Source: SpSt-600 sp042408195 (GTDB lineage: Bacteria; Chloroflexota; Anaerolineae; SpSt-600). Taken from it: a stretch of DNA of 9,898 bases. The stretch lies in the NCBI GenBank assembly GCA_042408195.1, contig JBHOQL010000078.1:1-9898 (forward strand), read 5' to 3'. How positions within the stretch are numbered: the stretch's first letter is position 1; every line of letters begins with the position of its first letter. Below are positions 1 through 5,328 of this stretch, piece by piece. Below the pieces are notes generated by a model, which was not told the origin of the DNA, did not search any database, and saw only the letters and a list, made by a program, of their open reading frames with translations. Made by a program: the position numbers and the translations under genes.

Positions 1-401
1 CCTAAGGTTTACATTGAACTCCCAAGCCAATTCGGATTGGGAGGGAATGCGCTGGAAAGCTGTATATTGTCCTAAGGCGATGTGTCGGCAATTTTCTTCT
101 CTTATTCGGTAATATTTGGGAGCGAAGGACTTTTTCACGGCTACGTCCAGTCACTCTGCTGTTTAAGCAAGTAATACTATCATTCTTAGAATTCGTCAAG
201 TTAAGAAGCACGCCCAGCGAAATACAACCGGAAGCGACCTGCCACTCTTCGATTAAAGGGGGCAAGAGACGAACCCTAGTCTTTGACCACAAGTGAGCTC
301 TCAGGCCAGGCCAAACTAAAACTCGCGGGGAAGTAGAGAGCGAAATTATTTGCCGTAAGGGACTTGGGATATCCCTCCGGGAGAACCGAAAAATTGCCCT
401 T
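1..401. other. Gene-poor left flank with no supportable gene
   Basis: No convincing coding region was found in this stretch on either strand. The longest open frame, minus strand from a TTG at 292 to the window edge, lacks a ribosome binding site I can recognise. It is rich in Ser, Arg and Leu and resembles no family I know. There is no tRNA, no CRISPR repeat and no stem followed by a T-run that could end the upstream transporter gene. Visible structure is limited to a 7-bp inverted repeat (19-25 with 37-43), a 10-bp palindrome GGGATATCCC at 366-375, and a nested short hairpin TCCC/GGGA at 372-382. It could be plain intergenic DNA, decayed coding sequence, or the start of an unrecognised RNA. 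Confidence 0.6.
19..43. repeat. 7-bp perfect inverted repeat with alternative inner stem
   Basis: CTCCCAA at 19-25 is the exact reverse complement of TTGGGAG at 37-43, with an 11-nt spacer. Inside, CCAAT and ATTGG flank a TCGG tetranucleotide and could form a competing 5-bp stem. No T-run follows on either strand, so it does not look like an intrinsic terminator. It may be an RNA hairpin or a protein-binding dyad, or chance. Confidence 0.4.
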
Positions 402-1232
402 TCAAATCTCCGCCAGAATCATTGCTATTGCAATCATAAAACAGCCTACAAGCTCCCTCAAGCCAAGAGTTTCGCCAGCTATGAGAAAGGCGAAGAAAGC
501 TGCGAACACGGGTTCAGCAGAGAAAATAAGGGCAGCATGGGAAGGAGAAGTATACTTCTGGGCAAAGGTCTGAACCCCAAAGGCTAGAGAAGTGGCCGCA
601 ATCCCTGTGAAAAGCCCAGCCCACATCACCTTGGGCGCAGGTATGATAATGGGTCTTTCAAAACTCACGGCCAGAGCTATGCTCATAATCATTACTGTCA
701 AAAGCTGGGCAAAGGTTAGAGGAAAAGTACGCATCTCCGGGGCAAATTTTCCCAGGGCCACTATCTGGCCCGCATAGGCTACCGCACAGGCTAAGACCAG
801 CAAATCGCCAAAGGAAGGGATGAGACTATCCTTTAAGGAAAGCAGAGCTAATCCCAAGGCTGCCAAACCTGCCCCGACCCAAACTTTCCACGGGGGGCTC
901 TGGCGCAGGAACACAGCCGAAAGGATTGGAACTATCACCACCGAAAGCCCGGTTATGAATCCCGCTTTGCTGGCTGTGGTGAACCTGAGACCAAAGGTTT
1001 GGAAAGCATAACCAGCAAACAAGAAAAAACCAGCCAGGAATCCAGCTCTAAGTTCCTCCCGCTTAATGGGGTTTCTATCGCTGAAGAGCAGGGGCAGAAA
1101 AGAAAAAACAGCCAAGGAAAAGCGCAGAGAAAGGAAGGAAAAAACCGGGTAGTGGGAAATGGCCTCTTTTACTATGACAAAAGTGGCCCCCCATATAGCT
1201 GTAACTACCAGGAGGGCCAAATCGGCATACAA
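402..1232 (-). CDS. EamA/DMT-family membrane transporter (ten-helix permease)
   Basis: Predicted inner-membrane protein of the drug/metabolite transporter superfamily, with two tandem EamA repeats of about five hydrophobic segments each, 276 residues in total. Family hallmarks are the first-helix pattern AIWGATFVIVKEA in repeat 1 and the ALIFSAEPVFAAFFAFLIAGE-type block in the penultimate helices of repeat 2. Related proteins export or import amino acids, nucleotides or other small metabolites, and the substrate cannot be told from sequence. I chose the TTG at 1232-1230. It lies 1 nt after the stop of the chelatase gene and is preceded by GGAG with a 6-nt spacer. A GTG at 1310 would give 302 residues but would overlap the chelatase by 77 nt and add a polar, non-family leader. 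The layout implies translational coupling to the chelatase. Family call is firm; start is probable. Confidence 0.88.
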   Translation of the reverse strand: MYADLALLVVTAIWGATFVIVKEAISHYPVFSFLSLRFSLAVFSFLPLLFSDRNPIKREELRAGFLAGFFLFAGYAFQTFGLRFTTASKAGFITGLSVVIVPILSAVFLRQSPPWKVWVGAGLAALGLALLSLKDSLIPSFGDLLVLACAVAYAGQIVALGKFAPEMRTFPLTFAQLLTVMIMSIALAVSFERPIIIPAPKVMWAGLFTGIAATSLAFGVQTFAQKYTSPSHAALIFSAEPVFAAFFAFLIAGETLGLRELVGCFMIAIAMILAEI

Positions 1233-1233
1233 C

Positions 1234-3270
1234 TTAATCTCCAAGGGCTTCTTTGACGGTTTCGTATAATTCTTTGGCGCCAAGATCTCTGAGTCTGTAA
1301 CACGGCCCACCTAAGGCGTTGGCCAGCTCCTGGGCCAATCCGCGGTCAAAAGACTGAAACTCCAGGTTTATTACCACCGAATGCACCCCTTCCTTACGGA
1401 TGGCCTCAGCGACTTTAAGGGCCTCTTTGTGCGGGTGCATGGTACCCATTGAAACATTGGCTGCTCCATCCGTCAACAAGACTAGAAGGGGGCGGAGTTC
1501 CGGATGCTTGAGTTTCTCAATCTTCAGGACCTTATGAGCAAGGTATAGTCCGCTTGACAGAGGTGTCTTACCACCAACAGGTATATCCTTCAGAGCACGC
1601 TGGGCCAGATCTATACTGGTAGTAGGAGGGAGAACGAGCCTTGCTTCCTGCTTCTGGAAAACGATAAGGCCCACCATATCCCGCCGCCTATAGGCATCCT
1701 GAAGCAGGGACATCACAGCACCCTTTGCCGCTTTCATTCTTTCGGAAGCAGCCATAGACCAACTGGCATCCACCACAAAGAGGACAAGGTTGGAAGCCCT
1801 ACGTACCCTTACTTTTTTCCTTAAGTCAGATAAGTTTAACGTTACAGCCGTTTCGCCCCGAGGGCGGGAAAGCTGGTAAGGGGCAGCGTAGCGCACAGTA
1901 GCATCAAAGGCTATATCAGTAGTAGGGGTTTCAGCAGGGCGGCTGCGAATGTATCGGCCACGCTTACGAGTGGTTATGGTGTAACTGCGTTTGCCCGCTA
2001 TTTTCCGGGTTAGCCTGTCCAGGGGCACACTGATGAGCTTAGGCTTGAAAGTTTCTCCGACGGGAACTGGGTTATCAGGGGAGCGAGCCTTTAGGCCGAG
2101 GGGTTCGGTTTTATATCCCTTCATCATCTGGCCCACAGGCTGTAAAGGGGTCTGACTCTCTCCCTCTCCCTGTTCCTCACCCTGCTCAATTTTTTTATTT
2201 CCTTCCGCTTCTTCATTGCCTCCATCGCGAAGGACAAAGAGTTCATGCGACAGCTCTCTGAGGGCAGAACCAAGCTCTTCAGGGGTAATACTTCTCTCCT
2301 GGAAGGGATGCTTCCGCAAACGGTGAGGCAAAGCTAGCTCGGCAGCAACAAGGATATCTTCATCAGTAATTTGAAGGCGATTCCGGAATGCTGCGTAGGC
2401 TATAGCGGTCTTGAGGATCACTATATCGGCCCGGTGGCCATCCACCTGGAAAGAAGAAGTCAGCTTAGCGATAGTGTAAAGGTCTGTTTCCGTGTAAGTA
2501 ACGTGGGGCAGAAGCTCCCGCGCCTTGGCTATTTCCTGCGATAGACGCTTCTCCTTGGGTTCCCACTTTTTCCGGAACCCCTCGGGGTCCTTTTCAAACT
2601 CTATGGCCCTTTTTACTATTTCCACTCGCAGTTCGGGATCTGTTATGCCCTTTATCTCCACACAAAGGGCGAACCGGTCCAGAAGCTGGGGCCTTAGCTC
2701 CCCCTCTTCTGGGTTCATAGTTCCCACCAATATGAAGCGGGCGGGATGGGAGAAAGATATACCTTCCCTTTCCACCACATTGACCCCCATCGCCGCAGAG
2801 TCAAGGAGGAGGTCTACCACGTGGTCGTCCAACAGATTGACCTCGTCCACGTAGAGGAGGCCACGATTGGCAGCAGCCAGCACTCCCGGCTGGAACCTGC
2901 GCTCGCCGCGCTTTATAGCTGCCTCTATATCTAAGGTGCCTACAACCCTGTCCTCGGTGGCGCTTACAGGGAGGTCCACGAACCTAGTTTTCCGCCAGGC
3001 AACTGGGAGTTTTTCTCCCCTAGCCACCCTTTCCTTGCAGAAATCGCACATGTTTTCGATGCTATCAGGGTCACAGTTAAAGGCACAATCGGCCACAACT
3101 TTTATTTCGGGAAGGAGGTAAGCCAGCGCTCTGGCGGCAGTGGACTTAGCAGTGCCTCTTTCTCCCCTTATGAGAACACCCCCTATCTGCGGATTTATGG
3201 CGTTGAGTATAAGGGCTAGCTTCATTTTCTCTTGCCCCACGATCGCCGTGAAGGGAAAGATAACCGCCAT
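1234..3270 (-). CDS. Fused I-D type metal chelatase subunit: AAA+ ATPase plus VWA domain (Mg/Co-chelatase family)
   Basis: ATP-driven motor subunit of the magnesium/cobalt chelatase class, 678 residues, cytosolic. The N-terminal AAA+ (ChlI/BchI-like) half has Walker A GERGTAKST at 36-44, Walker B LLYVDEVN at 138-145 and the LLDRF arginine-finger region at 196-200. A Glu/Gly/Gln-rich linker (about 350-385) precedes a C-terminal VWA domain with an intact metal-binding MIDAS: D501-x-S-x-S505, T569 and D601. Four cysteines (C62, C66, C75, C78) sit between Walker A and B and may bind a metal. Family members insert Mg into protoporphyrin or Co into a corrin together with a large H/CobN-type subunit, which is absent here. 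The ATG at 3270 has GAGG-type sites upstream; a TTG at 3303 would overlap the nuclease gene. It begins 10 nt after that gene and ends 1 nt before the transporter. Family is sure; substrate is not. Confidence 0.88.
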   Translation of the reverse strand: MAVIFPFTAIVGQEKMKLALILNAINPQIGGVLIRGERGTAKSTAARALAYLLPEIKVVADCAFNCDPDSIENMCDFCKERVARGEKLPVAWRKTRFVDLPVSATEDRVVGTLDIEAAIKRGERRFQPGVLAAANRGLLYVDEVNLLDDHVVDLLLDSAAMGVNVVEREGISFSHPARFILVGTMNPEEGELRPQLLDRFALCVEIKGITDPELRVEIVKRAIEFEKDPEGFRKKWEPKEKRLSQEIAKARELLPHVTYTETDLYTIAKLTSSFQVDGHRADIVILKTAIAYAAFRNRLQITDEDILVAAELALPHRLRKHPFQERSITPEELGSALRELSHELFVLRDGGNEEAEGNKKIEQGEEQGEGESQTPLQPVGQMMKGYKTEPLGLKARSPDNPVPVGETFKPKLISVPLDRLTRKIAGKRSYTITTRKRGRYIRSRPAETPTTDIAFDATVRYAAPYQLSRPRGETAVTLNLSDLRKKVRVRRASNLVLFVVDASWSMAASERMKAAKGAVMSLLQDAYRRRDMVGLIVFQKQEARLVLPPTTSIDLAQRALKDIPVGGKTPLSSGLYLAHKVLKIEKLKHPELRPLLVLLTDGAANVSMGTMHPHKEALKVAEAIRKEGVHSVVINLEFQSFDRGLAQELANALGGPCYRLRDLGAKELYETVKEALGD
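1239..1242 (-). promoter_or_regulatory. Ribosome binding site deciding a TTG start for the EamA gene
   Basis: GGAG, read on the minus strand, is formed by the last codons of the chelatase gene. It sits 6 nt before TTG at 1232-1230. The chelatase stop TAA (1236-1234) lies between the two, a stop-then-start layout typical of reinitiation by the same ribosome. Confidence 0.55.
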
Positions 3271-3273
3271 TTT

Positions 3274-3282
3274 CCTCACCTC
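3274..3282 (-). promoter_or_regulatory. Ribosome binding site of the chelatase gene, overlapping the nuclease stop codon
   Basis: GAGGTGAGG on the minus strand contains two GAGG cores, 8 and 3 nt before the ATG at 3270. Its first bases are part of the TGA stop of the nuclease gene (3283-3281). This supports the ATG at 3270 over the TTG at 3303 and suggests coupled translation. Confidence 0.6.
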
Positions 3283-3706
3283 ACAAATTTCCTTTGTTAG
3301 CAAGGGCTATGAAATCCTCCAAGGTTACGATTCTAACTAATTCGGTGTAAATTAAATATTTGTTCAATCCGCCCTGGACGAAAAAATCTCTCAGACGCCA
3401 GCCGGGGCCACCAAGCACTAAATAAGCCCTGCGGAAATTTTCCCCGGAAGAGAGAAGTGTTTCAATCAGACACAAAACTTCAAAGGGCACCTTTTGTTCA
3501 GCGGTGCCAGGAACTTGCTGCCACTTCAGTGAGATAAGATACTTACCCCCTTCCCGATCCTCAGCTAACACGTCCACAAAATGCCTACCCCCGCCCAAAC
3601 GCTTGCCGACAGGGACCCGTCTTCTATATTTATAACCTCCCTGCTCCAGTGCGGGAAGTATCAGATTTTCCAGTACCCTCCCTGTTGAAGTATCTCGCGG
3701 GTTCAT
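3281..3706 (-). CDS. Small PD-(D/E)xK-like nuclease, probable restriction endonuclease partner of the adjacent methyltransferase
   Basis: A 141-residue protein that I read as a single-domain PD-(D/E)xK fold nuclease. An N-terminal helix carries E13. A strand holds HFVDVL with D45. After a short turn the next strand is YLISLKWQQ with S59-L-K61 and Q63-Q64. This is followed by a helix with E76 and E82, then LVLGGPGW. The usual acidic residue two before the catalytic lysine is a serine here. Such shifts are known in the superfamily, where an acid from the neighbouring helix can substitute. I recall similar small proteins encoded beside DNA methyltransferases in cyanobacteria, but have not verified this by search. 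The ATG overlaps the methyltransferase stop by 4 nt (ATGA), with AAGGAAG upstream, so the two are translationally coupled. This favours a Type II-like restriction-modification pair. DNA cleavage is inferred, not shown. Confidence 0.68.
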   Translation of the reverse strand: MNPRDTSTGRVLENLILPALEQGGYKYRRRVPVGKRLGGGRHFVDVLAEDREGGKYLISLKWQQVPGTAEQKVPFEVLCLIETLLSSGENFRRAYLVLGGPGWRLRDFFVQGGLNKYLIYTELVRIVTLEDFIALANKGNL

Positions 3707-5256
3707 CGCCGCTTCCTTGTGTAGATTAAGAGATACTTGTGGATAATTTTAAGGCTGACCCCACCAGAATCCAGGGGGGACCTCTCCGGCACAAGTATTA
3801 TGATTTCTTTTAAAATCAATTGCTTAAGAAAGCTTAGGTCTTCCCACAGCACCAAAGCCGCGGGGACGAGTTCGCCATCCTGCTTTCTGAAATCCTTCGC
3901 CTCAATAACCAAGTAGGTGTAATTGACATGCTGAGCGAGCTCTTTCACTGTTTTCCTATAACCTGAAAATTTCTCCTCATCCCACTCATCTAACCCCCGG
4001 ACCAGCAGCATATGGACACCTTGAGAACAGGGCGGAATACTGTAACGCTCCTCACCATAACCTAACCGAATTTCAAGGAGATCCCCATCAGCCCCGGCAT
4101 ACCTCCAAAGCAAATTTCTCTTAACTTCTTCCTCCACGCGTTCGGGGGGTAAAATCCATACAGTCGTAGTCTCCAGATTCTCTGCCTTTACCCGATGGAA
4201 TTTTTCCAGGACTATTTGGTAGGGTAAAGTCTGCTCCCCAACCGGAGCAAGTTCTCCAAAGCGAGTACCTTCTGGTTTCTCGAAGACCGGGAGATACTCA
4301 TGGGCTAACAGCAGGAAATTGTGCCTGATGCTGCTTTCATACCAGAATCCCGTCATCCTGCAGTTATGCTGCCTTTTGATAATGAACTCCTTCAGCCTAA
4401 AGCCAGTATCCAAAAACACTCGGGTCACCATAAAACCGATGGGCACGATGTGTTTGGATTTGCGCGTATCACCGATCAAGAGTACACACTTGCCACCCGG
4501 TTTCAGCACACGCAAGCTTTCAGCGGCCACTTGCCGCATTGCGTCCAGAAACTGGGGGAGCGAAAGGGAGGAAAGGTCTCCAGGAACACCGCTTGAATAT
4601 TTGATAATCCCCGCATATGGAGGATGAGTGCAGATAAGATCCACACTACCATCGTGAATGCCGGAAAGCTCGCGCGCATCCCCAACCTCTACAACTGGTT
4701 CATATATCTCGCTATGAAATAACGATGGCGGAGGGGAAAATTCCAAATTCTGTAAAGTTAAGATTACAGCTTGAGGGTTAATATCCCGGGCAATGCAACG
4801 GCGTCCAAGAAGTTTAGCTTCTATAGCTGTTGTCCCGCCGCCAACAAAATAATCCAGAACAAGATCCCCTGGCTTGGAATACCTCAAGATAATATTTCGG
4901 GGAATATATGGAGACCAATTTCCGCGGTAACGGCCATCGTGGGTGGCCCAATTGCCTCGCTGTTTGAAGCTCCACACAGTGGTATTTTCCAAGCGGAAAT
5001 TGGGAGGGGTCCACCGCTTTATCTGCTTCGGAGGGCTTAGAACGCTTAGACTTACTCCACGGAGTTGGGTGATGATTTGCTGAAGAGTGTTGAAAGAAAC
5101 TCCATAACGGAGACCAATTTCAGCATCAGGCGTTCCACGCTCCTTTTCCAACAAAATAGCGCGCCGAAACCCGTCCTCGCCATGTAAGTTCAGAACATGT
5201 TGGCGCAGATTCCCCTCCACGAGCTCATCACACAAAGGACACTTCAAATCACCCAT
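3703..5256 (-). CDS. DNA (amino-type) methyltransferase with N-terminal zinc finger and unusual C-terminal half
   Basis: SAM-dependent methyltransferase of 517 residues, most likely the modification enzyme of the restriction pair. The first 30 residues form a C2H2-like zinc finger (C6, C9, H20, H25), followed by a helical segment (about 33-65) with a helix-turn-helix look. Motif I is DYFVGGGTT (135-143), preceded by NWSPYIPRNIILRYS. Motif IV is THPPY (210-214), and LKPGGK lies at 251-256. Motif IV of the [DNST]PP[YF] type marks amino methyltransferases (N4-cytosine or N6-adenine). Motif I before motif IV without a large insert argues against the beta order. Residues 391-513 look like a degenerate repeat of 186-327 without the PPY motif. 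The ATG at 5256 is preceded by AGGTGGG. The 3' third is visibly AT-richer than clpC, compatible with acquisition. A Trm11-like RNA methyltransferase is an alternative, but the nuclease neighbour and zinc finger favour DNA. Confidence 0.82.
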   Translation of the reverse strand: MGDLKCPLCDELVEGNLRQHVLNLHGEDGFRRAILLEKERGTPDAEIGLRYGVSFNTLQQIITQLRGVSLSVLSPPKQIKRWTPPNFRLENTTVWSFKQRGNWATHDGRYRGNWSPYIPRNIILRYSKPGDLVLDYFVGGGTTAIEAKLLGRRCIARDINPQAVILTLQNLEFSPPPSLFHSEIYEPVVEVGDARELSGIHDGSVDLICTHPPYAGIIKYSSGVPGDLSSLSLPQFLDAMRQVAAESLRVLKPGGKCVLLIGDTRKSKHIVPIGFMVTRVFLDTGFRLKEFIIKRQHNCRMTGFWYESSIRHNFLLLAHEYLPVFEKPEGTRFGELAPVGEQTLPYQIVLEKFHRVKAENLETTTVWILPPERVEEEVKRNLLWRYAGADGDLLEIRLGYGEERYSIPPCSQGVHMLLVRGLDEWDEEKFSGYRKTVKELAQHVNYTYLVIEAKDFRKQDGELVPAALVLWEDLSFLKQLILKEIIILVPERSPLDSGGVSLKIIHKYLLIYTRKRR

Positions 5257-5328
5257 AACCCACCTGATTAAATTAGTGAAGCTTGTTTCCTCAGACCTTT
5301 GCCCTTTTCGCAGGCGACGCCAAAGTCG
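5257..5328. other. 72-nt gap between clpC and the methyltransferase gene
   Basis: This is the largest gap in the gene run. It contains the methyltransferase ribosome binding site (AGGTGGG, 5265-5259) but no hairpin-plus-T-run terminator behind clpC. I see no clear -35/-10 pair. The short palindromic GGCGACGCC at 5312-5320 has no usable loop. Read-through from the chaperone genes into the restriction-modification pair is therefore possible. A weak, unrecognised promoter is equally possible. Confidence 0.45.

Noticed and set aside
266..276. GGGTTCGTCTC on the minus strand, resembling a tRNA or tmRNA T-loop
   Set aside because: The loop lacks the invariant A after TTCG. No acceptor, D-arm or anticodon arm can be drawn around it, and no tmRNA tag frame is visible.
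2..292. 96-residue minus-strand open frame at the left edge
   Set aside because: It starts at TTG without a ribosome site, has a Ser/Arg/Leu-rich random-looking composition and no recognisable motif. It also runs off the window.
311..350. Possible terminator (TCGC/GCGA stem before TTTTAGTTT on the minus strand) after the transporter gene
   Set aside because: The stem is only 4 bp with a 13-nt loop and the T-run is interrupted, which is too weak to call.
1233..1310. GTG start at 1310 for the transporter
   Set aside because: It overlaps the chelatase by 77 nt and would add a 26-residue polar leader before the first membrane helix.
3271..3303. TTG start at 3303 for the chelatase
   Set aside because: It adds 11 residues with no family similarity and overlaps the nuclease gene. 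The ATG at 3270 has strong GAGG sites and leads directly into the conserved FPFTAIVGQE start.
3703..3910. IEAKDF (451-456) in the methyltransferase C-terminus read as a fused PD-(D/E)xK nuclease site
   Set aside because: No preceding catalytic Asp strand fits. The segment is better explained as the repeat of the VLLIGDTR strand of the methyltransferase fold.
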